DNA from: Bacteroidota bacterium
Lineage (GTDB): Bacteria; Bacteroidota; Bacteroidia; Cytophagales; Cyclobacteriaceae
DNA: 26,567 bases
Direction of reading: 5' to 3'
Assembly: GCA_023412765.1 (NCBI GenBank)
Contig: JAEZBX010000137.1
Location: 1 to 26,567, forward strand
Shown: positions 7,134 to 15,190 of the stretch, piece after piece
How positions within the stretch are numbered: position 1 is the stretch's first letter
Layout of the letters: the number at the start of each line of letters is the position of its first letter
Position numbers and translations under genes: made by a program
Notes under the pieces: generated by a model
What the model was told of the DNA's origin: nothing
The model's input: only the letters and a program-made list of their open reading frames with translations
Database searches by the model: none

Positions 7134-8120
7134 ATGGCACGCATTAAATACTATTATGACACGGAGACCTGCAAATACGAACGGGTTAAGGTCAAAACCA
7201 GTGACGTCATTCTGAATGCTTTAGGGATCCTTTCCCTGACAATTGCCATGGCAGCGGGTCTGCTGACCGTTTATCTCTACAGTGACTATTTCGAGTCTCC
7301 TAAGGAGCTTATTTTGAAGAATGAAGTTAAAGAGCTGGAGTTTTACTATGAAAAGCTTTCCAAGGACCTCGCTCACCTAAGTGGAATATTAGACAATATA
7401 GAGCATCGCGATGACAACATTTATCGCGTAGTGTTGGGTGCTGAGCCCATCGAAAAATCGGTTCGCCATGCTGGTGTGGGAGGTGCTGACCGTTATGCCG
7501 ATATCCGTGGTAAAGACATTAGTCATGAAGATCTTGTAATTTCCTTAAATGAAAAAATAGATCTCCTCAGGCGGAAGCTATATATCGAATCAAAATCTCA
7601 GGATGAAGTAGTGGAGTTAGCACAGAAGAAAGAAAAACTTTATGCAGCGATTCCTGCCATCCAGCCGATCTCAAACAAGCAACTTCACGCACTATCTTCT
7701 GGTTTTGGTTTGCGCACGCACCCCATCTACAAAGTGAAAAAGTTGCATCCCGGTATTGACTTTGCTGCATCAATAGGCACTCCTATTTACGCAACGGCCG
7801 ATGGGACTATTTCCGAAGTCAGCGTGAAATTTAGTGGGTATGGCAAAATGGTTGAGATCGATCATGGATTTGGGTATCGCACTCGTTATGCGCACATGCA
7901 TGATTTCGCCGTAAGGACCGGCCAAAATGTTAAGAGGGGCGATCTTATCGGATATGTGGGCGACACAGGCTTGTCAACTGCTCCGCACCTTCATTACGAA
8001 GTATTGATTAATGGAAGCAAAGTAAATCCTGTACACTACTTCTATAACGACCTTACCCCGGCAGAATACGAAAAGGTGTTAGAGCTTGCATCAATAGAAA
8101 ATCAATCGTTGGGGATGTAA
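7134..8120 (+). CDS. M23 family metallopeptidase, membrane-anchored
   Basis: The 328-residue product has a short cytoplasmic head, one membrane span at about 27-49 (LNALGILSLTIAMAAGLLTV), and a periplasmic coiled-coil-like region at 55-170. A C-terminal LytM/M23 domain follows. Zinc ligands are complete: His205 and Asp209 (HPGIDF) and His287 in HLHYE, with catalytic His254 in YAHMH. This predicts an active peptidoglycan endopeptidase, not a degenerate EnvC/NlpD-type activator. The N-terminal IKYYYDTETCKYE segment is characteristic of this Bacteroidetes M23 group. It likely acts in cell-wall remodelling at the inner membrane. It closes the trhO-mogA run and is followed by a strong terminator. 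Confidence 0.93.
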   Translation: MARIKYYYDTETCKYERVKVKTSDVILNALGILSLTIAMAAGLLTVYLYSDYFESPKELILKNEVKELEFYYEKLSKDLAHLSGILDNIEHRDDNIYRVVLGAEPIEKSVRHAGVGGADRYADIRGKDISHEDLVISLNEKIDLLRRKLYIESKSQDEVVELAQKKEKLYAAIPAIQPISNKQLHALSSGFGLRTHPIYKVKKLHPGIDFAASIGTPIYATADGTISEVSVKFSGYGKMVEIDHGFGYRTRYAHMHDFAVRTGQNVKRGDLIGYVGDTGLSTAPHLHYEVLINGSKVNPVHYFYNDLTPAEYEKVLELASIENQSLGM

Positions 8121-8146
8121 ATCCCGATTGGAAATATTTGTGAGAC

Positions 8147-8178
8147 AAACCCGAAGCTTGCTTCGGGTTTCTTTTTTT
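8147..8178 (+). terminator. intrinsic terminator after the M23 peptidase gene
   Basis: An 11-base-pair perfect stem (AAACCCGAAGC at 8147-8157, GCTTCGGGTTT at 8160-8170) is followed by C and seven T (8172-8178). It separates the trhO-mogA-M23 run from the next transcription unit. Confidence 0.93.
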
Positions 8179-8201
8179 ACATTCGCATTTCTGTGAGCTC
8201 T

Positions 8202-9134
8202 ATGCTTAAGCATGCATTTCTCTTCGCAGCTGGCCTGATCTGGATTAGTCACGACGCAACTGCACAAGGCTGCAGTGATGCAGGGTTTTGCACTATGGGT
8301 GCAATGAAGCCCGACCAACCCTACAACAAAAAACTTGATCTCAAGCTGCGTTCAGTCGAATTGAGTTTTTACCGTGGCACTACCCCATTGACGCCTATCG
8401 TATACGTTGCAACAGCAGACTTCAATTTTGCGCTGAATGCCAAATCTTCCTTTCAGGTTAAGCTACCCTTTCAAGCTGTGCGGGGTCAACTTGCGAATAC
8501 TTCAGGTTTAGGTGATATCTCCCTTTGCGTTACCAGGAATGTTCACACATCAGAAGCGTTCGACGTCAACCTATCCTTCGGTGGAAAAATTCCGACAAAT
8601 AATGCAAGTAAAGACGTCGATGGTCTGCCATTGCCTATGTATTATCAGACCAGCCTTGGTACATACGATCTGATTGCGGGCATTTCCCTGATCAGCAGGA
8701 ATTGGTTACTGGCAACCGGGATACAACATCCACTTAATAAAAACGAAAACGAATTCCTGTGGGACGCGTGGAAAGGAAGCACAGAAGAAAGTTACATCGC
8801 CCGTTACAATCAGGCGCGGCATCTAAAGCGTGGAACTGATATTATGTTTCGCGTCGAACGAAACTGGAGATTTTCACGATTAAATTTCTCCCTGGGATTG
8901 TTACCAATCTATCGCATTACTAACGATGAAATCACGCTGCCAAATGGATCAGAGGTGAAGCCCCATGGTGCTAAAGGGTTAGCGTTGTCCGGGATCGCTA
9001 CCGCAGGCTACAGTTTCGATGTGAGGTCAGGTTTAAAACTGCTGGTGGGTCACAAGATAGAAAAACGACATAATAATCCTGATGGACTCACGCGTGACTT
9101 CGTTTCGACTTTGAGCTATTACTACCGCTTTTGA
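8202..9134 (+). CDS. outer-membrane beta-barrel-like protein (transporter type), function unknown
   Basis: From the ATG at 8202 the product is 310 residues; the frame also allows a GTG three codons earlier. The signal peptide (MLKHAFLFAAGLIWISHDATAQ) is followed by a short cysteine-containing segment, GCSDAGFCTMGAMKP. The remainder is alternating strand-like sequence rich in aromatic and polar residues (LRSVELSFYRGTTPLTPIVY; SSFQVKLPFQAVRG; YRITNDEITLPNG), ending in Tyr-Tyr-Tyr-Arg-Phe. A terminal Phe after an aromatic strand is the outer-membrane insertion signal. The two N-terminal cysteines could form a disulfide. No named family is recognised. The stop codon lies two bases before the ATG of the TPR-CHAT gene, so the two are one operon and probably act together in the envelope. 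Confidence 0.75.
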   Translation: MLKHAFLFAAGLIWISHDATAQGCSDAGFCTMGAMKPDQPYNKKLDLKLRSVELSFYRGTTPLTPIVYVATADFNFALNAKSSFQVKLPFQAVRGQLANTSGLGDISLCVTRNVHTSEAFDVNLSFGGKIPTNNASKDVDGLPLPMYYQTSLGTYDLIAGISLISRNWLLATGIQHPLNKNENEFLWDAWKGSTEESYIARYNQARHLKRGTDIMFRVERNWRFSRLNFSLGLLPIYRITNDEITLPNGSEVKPHGAKGLALSGIATAGYSFDVRSGLKLLVGHKIEKRHNNPDGLTRDFVSTLSYYYRF

Positions 9135-9136
9135 AA

Positions 9137-11821
9137 ATGACGGCAAAATTATTCTGGTTTTGTGTTTCGCTTTTGAGTGTTGCGTTTGTGTCAAATGGTC
9201 AGAACGCCCTCAACGTTGTGGATTCACTGGTGGACAATTCTGAGTATGACAATGCAATACAATATTTGGATAAGACTTTAGAAAAAGTTGCTGATCAGAA
9301 TGAGCGAAATACGCTGGAGAATAAAAGGGCAGAAGTACTTATCCTGGCTGGAAGATTTGATGAGGCGGAACGTCAGTTGGAAAGCCTCTCAGCGCACTCG
9401 CTTACAGCAATGCAGGATTTAATTACGCAAAGCAACAGAGGATTTCTATTTCTCCATCAGGGGCGAAATGATCTTGCATTGACAACGCTTCAAGAGGCTT
9501 TGGCAAATGTGGAATCAGAAACGATTCAAAGCAGCCTCGAGGTAGCAAAGCTGCTCTCCTATCTTGGCAATGCGTATCTAGCGACGGGCGAGTATGCACA
9601 AGCTGAAGAACAGCTGCGTATGGCCTTATCGATACGCGAACATCAGGTTAACAAGAACAGCGAATTAATAGCGGCCTCGTATAATGATCTTGGTCTGGTT
9701 TACAGCGTCACCGATGCCAACAAAGCTTTGGATCATTACGAAAAGGCTCTGGCGATCTATCAGAGCATCCACAAAAGTAATCATCCAAAAATCGCGATAG
9801 CAAATACAAACATGGGTGTAGTCTACCGCACGATGGAGTTTTATGGCGATGCGATCAACAACTTTGAATCTGCATTGGAAATCTGGTCAAAGATTTATAC
9901 GGATGCACATCCCACGAAGGCCTTTATCTACTTCAATCTTGGGCAAACATACCTGAAGATGAGAAAGGAAACGGTTGCTGAACAGTATTATGGAAAAGCA
10001 ATCAATACTTACCGGGACAGCTATGGTAAAAAGCATCCGGATATCGCCACGGTTCTGAATGCATTGGGAAAAATAAAATTGGCGTCAGGCAAATATGATT
10101 CAGCTATCAACCTTTTTCAAGAAGCACTTATATCGAATGTAAGTGGTTTCGATGATACAAACGTATACAGTAATCCCAGCGCTGAAAATTACTATAACGG
10201 AACCACGCTGTTGTATTCGTTGCTCAACAAAGCAGAAGCACTGGAGAACAGGCATTTTGGCAAGACGTTAAAATTTGGAGAGTTTGAGTTGGGATTAAAA
10301 TCATTACAGGTCTGCGACACATTGATTGATGAACTGCGGCAACAAATCACAAATGAAAACGACAAGATCTTATTGGGGACAATAGCTTCCGATGTATATG
10401 CTGCGGGCGTTCGCATCGCTTTCGAGACTGCCACGGTTGCTGCTAAAAAGAAACCATGGTATGAATTGGCATTCTATTTTGCAGAAAAGAGCAAATCCGC
10501 TGTACTCCTCGAAGCGATCTCTGACTTGAGAGCAAAATCATATTCAGGTATCCCAACAGAACTATTAGAGGAGGAGAAAAAGCTGAAGGCCGAGATTGCG
10601 CTAATCACACAAAAGTTGTCGATGAAGCCGAGCGTGTCTGAGGAAAAGCGTTTGAGGCAAGTGAAATATGCGCTAGATCAAAGCAGCAAAAATTTTGTAA
10701 AGCAACTCGAGGCAAAATTCCCTGCATACTATAATCTCAAATTCAATGTAAGTACGCCATCGACCACCTATTTGCAAAAGAAGCTGGATGATCACACGTC
10801 CATTCTTTCATACTTTATCGACGAAAAAAATAATCGTCTCTACATTTTTCAGATATCCCGAAGAACATTCAAGGCAACATCCCAAAAAATCTCGGCAAAT
10901 CTCGATCGCGATATAAGCGGCTTGAGAAACAGTCTCGTTTACAACCAACTTGACGTATTCAAAGAATCCGCGAGTCGCTTGTCGTCGTTACTGCTCCCAA
11001 GATTTGCGAAGAATATTACCAGCATTGTTATTCTTCCAACGGGTAAGCTTAGTATCATACCATTCGAGAGTCTTTTCTATGGGAAACATCGGAAAGATCT
11101 TGGATTCGATTCATTTCCCTATCTGCTGAAAAATTTTTCTATCAGATATGAAATTTGCGCATCAATGATCCTGCAAAAAAACCAGAAAATGCACGGAGCC
11201 CAACCCTCCATTTTTCTGTGCGCTCCCGTCACCTTCGAAAAGGAGCGACTCGTAGCATTGCCAGGAAGTGAAAGCGAAGTACACGAAATTTCAAGTCTGT
11301 TCACGGCAAAAAGCCTGAAGCAAGTTGCATTGACTCGACAGGACGCTGATGAAGTAACAGTAAAGAATACCCGTCTGGGAGATTTTACTTACCTGCATTT
11401 TGCAACGCATGGTGTAGTCGACGAATCGAATCCGGAACTCTCGCGAATATTTCTTCATAATTCTTCTCCGAATGAAGACGGTAGGCTTTACTCGAGCGAA
11501 ATTTTCGACCTTGAATTAAACGCCAGGCTCGTAACACTTTCCGCATGTCAAACGGGCCTGGGGAAAATTTTTAAAGGTGAAGGCGTGATTGGTTTGTCAC
11601 GAGCGTTGGTGTATGCCGGAGCTGAAAAGATTATGGTTTCATTCTGGAATGTGCCCGATCAGTCTACAGCTGACCTCATGAAAAATTTCTATCAACAACT
11701 ATTGAATACGGATACAGCAAGTCCGGCGACCGCATTGAAAGAAGCAAAACTAAATTTGATGCATAACAAAGACTATGCGTCGCCTTACTATTGGGCACCT
11801 TTCGTATTGATCGGATATTAA
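9137..11821 (+). CDS. exported TPR-CHAT domain protein (caspase-like protease)
   Basis: The 894-residue product has a signal peptide (MTAKLFWFCVSLLSVAFVSNGQ). It is followed by a long TPR array at about 25-330, with clear units such as AKLLSYLGNAYLATGEYAQA, AIANTNMGVVYRTMEFYGDA and ATVLNALGKIKLASGKYDSA. A helical linker lies at 340-560 and a C-terminal CHAT domain at about 600-894. The catalytic pair is intact: His758 in HFATHG and Cys804 in SACQTG. The family's GVIGLSRALVYAGA and SFWNVPD motifs follow. CHAT proteases of this build include separase-like and caspase-like enzymes that recognise partners through the TPR array. Here the export signal puts it in the periplasm or on the surface. 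A TTG at 9131 is a possible earlier start by two codons. It is coupled to the barrel-like gene upstream. Confidence 0.92.
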   Translation: MTAKLFWFCVSLLSVAFVSNGQNALNVVDSLVDNSEYDNAIQYLDKTLEKVADQNERNTLENKRAEVLILAGRFDEAERQLESLSAHSLTAMQDLITQSNRGFLFLHQGRNDLALTTLQEALANVESETIQSSLEVAKLLSYLGNAYLATGEYAQAEEQLRMALSIREHQVNKNSELIAASYNDLGLVYSVTDANKALDHYEKALAIYQSIHKSNHPKIAIANTNMGVVYRTMEFYGDAINNFESALEIWSKIYTDAHPTKAFIYFNLGQTYLKMRKETVAEQYYGKAINTYRDSYGKKHPDIATVLNALGKIKLASGKYDSAINLFQEALISNVSGFDDTNVYSNPSAENYYNGTTLLYSLLNKAEALENRHFGKTLKFGEFELGLKSLQVCDTLIDELRQQITNENDKILLGTIASDVYAAGVRIAFETATVAAKKKPWYELAFYFAEKSKSAVLLEAISDLRAKSYSGIPTELLEEEKKLKAEIALITQKLSMKPSVSEEKRLRQVKYALDQSSKNFVKQLEAKFPAYYNLKFNVSTPSTTYLQKKLDDHTSILSYFIDEKNNRLYIFQISRRTFKATSQKISANLDRDISGLRNSLVYNQLDVFKESASRLSSLLLPRFAKNITSIVILPTGKLSIIPFESLFYGKHRKDLGFDSFPYLLKNFSIRYEICASMILQKNQKMHGAQPSIFLCAPVTFEKERLVALPGSESEVHEISSLFTAKSLKQVALTRQDADEVTVKNTRLGDFTYLHFATHGVVDESNPELSRIFLHNSSPNEDGRLYSSEIFDLELNARLVTLSACQTGLGKIFKGEGVIGLSRALVYAGAEKIMVSFWNVPDQSTADLMKNFYQQLLNTDTASPATALKEAKLNLMHNKDYASPYYWAPFVLIGY

Positions 11822-11827
11822 AATGGA

Positions 11828-12049
11828 TTATGCCAGCAGGATAACGTAGGCTTCTGAATAAAGATCACTGAGAATAAAGAATTCAGCGCTGTGTTTATTG
11901 TTCTTACCAGATGTAAATGATTTTTTTTCTACCTCATGAGTGAGAGGCGAGTCGTTTATTCTGCCCATACAGTAGTGTGTGTTCTTGATCACACCTACTG
12001 TAGGGAGCAGATAAACACATGTGAACGCTATGGCAAAAAGCTTTTTCAC
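11828..12049 (-). CDS. small exported protein with HYC motif
   Basis: The 73-residue frame begins at a GTG (12049), with no ATG nearby in frame. It encodes a signal-peptide-like start (MKKLFAIAFTCVYLLPTVGV) and then NTHYCMGRI. That start strongly recalls a family of small Bacteroidetes proteins in which a signal peptide is followed by HYC and then by a double-cysteine cluster, often near metal or copper genes. Here the expected paired cysteines downstream are absent. The tail (EVEKKSFTSGKNNKHSAEFF) follows a run of eight A that could mark a frameshift, although the other frames do not restore a cysteine cluster. It may be a divergent or decaying member. It ends convergently six bases from the CHAT gene. 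Confidence 0.6.
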   Translation of the reverse strand: MKKLFAIAFTCVYLLPTVGVIKNTHYCMGRINDSPLTHEVEKKSFTSGKNNKHSAEFFILSDLYSEAYVILLA

Positions 12050-12270
12050 TTGTGGAGAACTTTAAAGTAATACCATAAGTTTCAAATTTCCTAAAGAATC
12101 TTTCAAACTTTGGAAAGCATGAAAAAATGTCTTTTTTGCAACGGTTTTCTAAAGGGGCAGTGACATTTTTTCTGCGTACTCGAAACTAATCAGGTGTGCA
12201 AACAACTGATTTTCTGATATTTACATGTTATCCACAAACGATCCACAAATTGGATCCGATACGGTCGACC

Positions 12271-12921
12271 ATGATGGAGGACAATTATAAATTGCGAGGG
12301 TTGCGCAATAAACTCGTGAAAAAGCTGCGTGAAAAAGGTATCCGTGATGAGGCTGTTCTAGCGGCTATCGGTAGGGTCCCACGCCATGTTTTTTTTGAAA
12401 ATGCCCTCGTTGACCACGCATACCAGGATAAGGCTTTTCCTATCGGTGAAGGCCAAACAATCTCGCAGCCCTACACGGTAGCATTCCAGTCCGAAAAACT
12501 GGAAGTCAAGCCAGGAGACCGCGTTTTGGAAATTGGAACGGGCTCGGGCTACCAAGCCTGTGTGCTGTTGGAAATGGGCGCAAAAGTCTATACGATCGAG
12601 TACAACCGCACACTCTACGAGACTGCCAGGGAAATGCTGTCTCAATTGGGCTATAAGCCACATTTCTTCCATGGCGATGGGTCAAAGGGCCTCCCCTCAA
12701 AAGCTCCCTTCGATAGGATTCTAGTCACGGCAGGTGCCCCGGTTGTGCCTGTTGCCTTAACCGACCAGTTAGCCGAGGGTGGAATTCTCGTGATACCAGT
12801 GGGCGACCGCGAAAAGCAGGTCATGCTGCAGATCAAAAAGAAGGATGGAAAACTTATACAAACGGAGTTTTCCAACTTTGCTTTTGTGCCTCTGCTAGGT
12901 AAAGAAGGGTGGAACGTCTAG
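12271..12921 (+). CDS. pcm: protein-L-isoaspartate O-methyltransferase
   Basis: The 216-residue product repairs isoaspartyl residues by S-adenosylmethionine-dependent methylation. Visible hallmarks are VPRHVFF, then the active-site stretch GEGQTISQPYTVAFQ at 59-73, and SAM motif I VLEIGTGSGYQA at 85-96. Later motifs include the acidic VYTIEYN strand, FDRILVTAGAP and EGGILVIPVG. The length fits the family (about 205-220). The frame is open to a GTG at 12196, but the family begins just before the helix with LRNKLVKKL, so the ATG at 12271 is preferred; another ATG directly follows at 12274. It converges with thrC and overlaps it by the four bases CTAG. Confidence 0.95.
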   Translation: MMEDNYKLRGLRNKLVKKLREKGIRDEAVLAAIGRVPRHVFFENALVDHAYQDKAFPIGEGQTISQPYTVAFQSEKLEVKPGDRVLEIGTGSGYQACVLLEMGAKVYTIEYNRTLYETAREMLSQLGYKPHFFHGDGSKGLPSKAPFDRILVTAGAPVVPVALTDQLAEGGILVIPVGDREKQVMLQIKKKDGKLIQTEFSNFAFVPLLGKEGWNV

Positions 12922-14225
12922 GCAAGCCTATCCAAAAGGATCGTCTTGAATTCGTCGTAAGAAGCAGGCATGGTAACGACTTTCTTTGAAAGCGCCATGA
13001 ACTTGAGCAGCTTTTCCGGGATATCAATATCGGTTGACAAAGTTTGCTGGACCACGTCACGGAACTTTGCAGGATGTGCCGTTTCTGCAAATACACCGAT
13101 AGCATCGGCATTTGAATCCTTCAAATATTTTTTCAATCCGAGGTAGGCAACTGCCCCGTGAGGATCTAATACGTAACGCTTATCAGAGTAAACCTGACGC
13201 ATCGCCAATTTCGTCTCTTCGTCTGTGAATGCATACCCAGAAATCACGTTCGATATGCGATCAAAATCGTTTTGGAAAAGGTCGACAATCCGCGCAAAGT
13301 TGCTTGGGTTTCCAACATCCATCGCATTGCTTATAGTTTGTTCCGATGGTCGCGGACTAAAGTTTCTGGACGCGAGATATTGCGGAACCACATCATTGAT
13401 GTTCGTCGACGCAATAAACTTCGACACTGGCAATCCCATCTTCATTGCAAGTAAACCCCCTGTCAGGTTTCCAAAGTTTCCACTCGGAACGGAAAAAACA
13501 ATAGGCTTTCCGTTGCGCGACAGACGTGAATAGGCATAGAAAAAATAAAATGACTGCGGGATCAGTCGAGCGATGTTTATCGAATTTGCCGAAGTAAGGA
13601 AAAGTTTTGCATTCAACTCACGATCAAGGAAAGCGAGTTTTACTAAACGTTGACAATCATCAAATGTGCCATCCACTTCAAGCGCAGTAATGTTCTTGCC
13701 CAGTGTTGTGAATTGTTTCTCCTGGATTTCGCTGACCTTTCCAGAGGGATACAAAACAACCACCTTTGTTCCCGGCACCTCAAGAAATCCGTTAGCGACG
13801 GCACTCCCTGTGTCACCGGAGGTGGCTACCAGTATGACGATTTCGCGATCTTGTTGGTTTGCAAAGTAACCGAGCAACCGCGACATGAAGCGCGCACCGA
13901 AATCCTTGAACGCCAGTGTCGGCCCATGAAACAATTCCAACGCATATATCCCATCTTCGACCGCAACCAATGGTGCATCGAATTGAATGGTATGGTCGAC
14001 TATTCGCTGTAACTCTGCCTTCGGTATGTCGTCTCCCAGTAAATGGTTAGCCACCTCGAAGGCAATTTCCTTAAATGATTTATCACCAATATCGCGAAAG
14101 AAGTTGCTGCTCAATTGTGGAATACTTTCCGGCATGTACAGACCGTTGTCTGGAGCAAGACCTTCCGTAACAGCTCGTCGAAGATCTACCTTCAATTCAG
14201 GATTATTCGTGCTATAGAATTTCAT
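12918..14225 (-). CDS. thrC: threonine synthase
   Basis: The 435-residue PLP enzyme converts O-phosphohomoserine to threonine, the last step of the pathway. It begins MKFYSTNNPELKVDL with the family's EGLAPDNGLYMPE segment. The PLP lysine is Lys107 in GPTLAFKDFGARF, followed by VATSGDTGSAVANGF for the phosphate site and SVPSGNFGNLTGGL further on. The length agrees with the bacterial type (about 430). It is the last gene of the thrA-thrB-thrC operon, starting 18 bases after thrB. Its TAG stop is shared in the palindrome CTAG with the convergent pcm stop, and no terminator lies between them, so transcripts of the two strands must overlap there or end inside the genes. Confidence 0.97.
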   Translation of the reverse strand: MKFYSTNNPELKVDLRRAVTEGLAPDNGLYMPESIPQLSSNFFRDIGDKSFKEIAFEVANHLLGDDIPKAELQRIVDHTIQFDAPLVAVEDGIYALELFHGPTLAFKDFGARFMSRLLGYFANQQDREIVILVATSGDTGSAVANGFLEVPGTKVVVLYPSGKVSEIQEKQFTTLGKNITALEVDGTFDDCQRLVKLAFLDRELNAKLFLTSANSINIARLIPQSFYFFYAYSRLSRNGKPIVFSVPSGNFGNLTGGLLAMKMGLPVSKFIASTNINDVVPQYLASRNFSPRPSEQTISNAMDVGNPSNFARIVDLFQNDFDRISNVISGYAFTDEETKLAMRQVYSDKRYVLDPHGAVAYLGLKKYLKDSNADAIGVFAETAHPAKFRDVVQQTLSTDIDIPEKLLKFMALSKKVVTMPASYDEFKTILLDRLA

Positions 14226-14243
14226 CTTAATACAATTTGATTC

Positions 14244-15173
14244 CTACTCCGCTATTCTGGCGCCGGTATGGTTGATCCTGGAAACAAAAACGTCACTCTT
14301 TAGCTTCATTTCTATAAATCTTTCCTGGATTTTCGAACCAACATTCTTAGCCGTCGACTCGTCTGTGCTGAGACAAAAGATAGTTGGACCAGAGCCGGAG
14401 ATGCCGCTGCCAAGGGCACCACCTTCCAATGCCGTTACCTTTATTTCATCGAACCCGGGAATTAGTACAGACCGTATAGGCTCTGCAATTACATCCTGAA
14501 GCGAACGTGTAATCAGGCCATAATCTGGTTTCATCAGACCTACCACCAGGCCTGCAATATTTCCCCACTGCGTTATTGCGTCCTTCATCTGAATTGACGA
14601 CTTCAAAACTCTTCTTGAATCCTCCGTCTTCAATTCGATATGCGGATGCACCAACGTGCAATAAAGTCCTGCGGGTGTAGGAATTTTTGTCACATCCAGC
14701 GGGGCATAACTTCTGATGAGGACAAATCCACCCAGCAATGATGGCGCAACGTTGTCGGCATGCGCAGAGCCACAAGCAATGCGTTCAGCCTCCATGGCAA
14801 ATGGAAGCATTTGCTCACGGGAAAAAGGATTATCAAAAAGATAATTGATTGCGACGAGCGCTGCGGCAGAGCTTGCTGCGCTTGACCCCATTCCGCTTCC
14901 CAATGGAAGTTTCTTGTGTAGTATGATTTCAGCTCCCGCATTGCTATCAACAGCTTTGAGAAATTCCTGCACTGCTACTCCTGAAGTATTGCGCGAAGCA
15001 TCCAGCGGTAGACGTCCATCATCGCCCGTTATTTGCTTGATAACGACGCCAGGTTTTTCAGTCAACGTTATGACTACTTCATCGGCCGGCGCTTCAACAG
15101 CGAAGCCGAATATGTCGAATCCACAAGAAACATTGGCTACCGTTGCCGGTGCCAGAGCTTTAACTGATTTCAT
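14244..15173 (-). CDS. thrB: homoserine kinase
   Basis: The 309-residue GHMP kinase phosphorylates homoserine with ATP. The order of motifs is that of the family: APATVANVSCGFDIFG at 8-23, the ATP-binding glycine loop LPLGSGMGSSAASSAAA at 89-105, and the C-terminal GSGISGSGPTIFCL. The length is the usual one (about 300-315). It lies between thrA (17 bases upstream) and thrC (18 bases downstream) on the same strand, so all three steps from aspartate to threonine branching are in one transcript, presumably under the leader peptide in front of thrA. Confidence 0.97.
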   Translation of the reverse strand: MKSVKALAPATVANVSCGFDIFGFAVEAPADEVVITLTEKPGVVIKQITGDDGRLPLDASRNTSGVAVQEFLKAVDSNAGAEIILHKKLPLGSGMGSSAASSAAALVAINYLFDNPFSREQMLPFAMEAERIACGSAHADNVAPSLLGGFVLIRSYAPLDVTKIPTPAGLYCTLVHPHIELKTEDSRRVLKSSIQMKDAITQWGNIAGLVVGLMKPDYGLITRSLQDVIAEPIRSVLIPGFDEIKVTALEGGALGSGISGSGPTIFCLSTDESTAKNVGSKIQERFIEMKLKSDVFVSRINHTGARIAE

Positions 15174-15190
15174 TTCAAAGTTCCCAAACT

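Noticed and set aside
12119..12163. 14-codon ORF MKKCLFCNGFLKGQ with a CxxC upstream of pcm
   Set aside because: Very short, no supporting promoter or conservation evidence; probably chance in an AT-rich gap.
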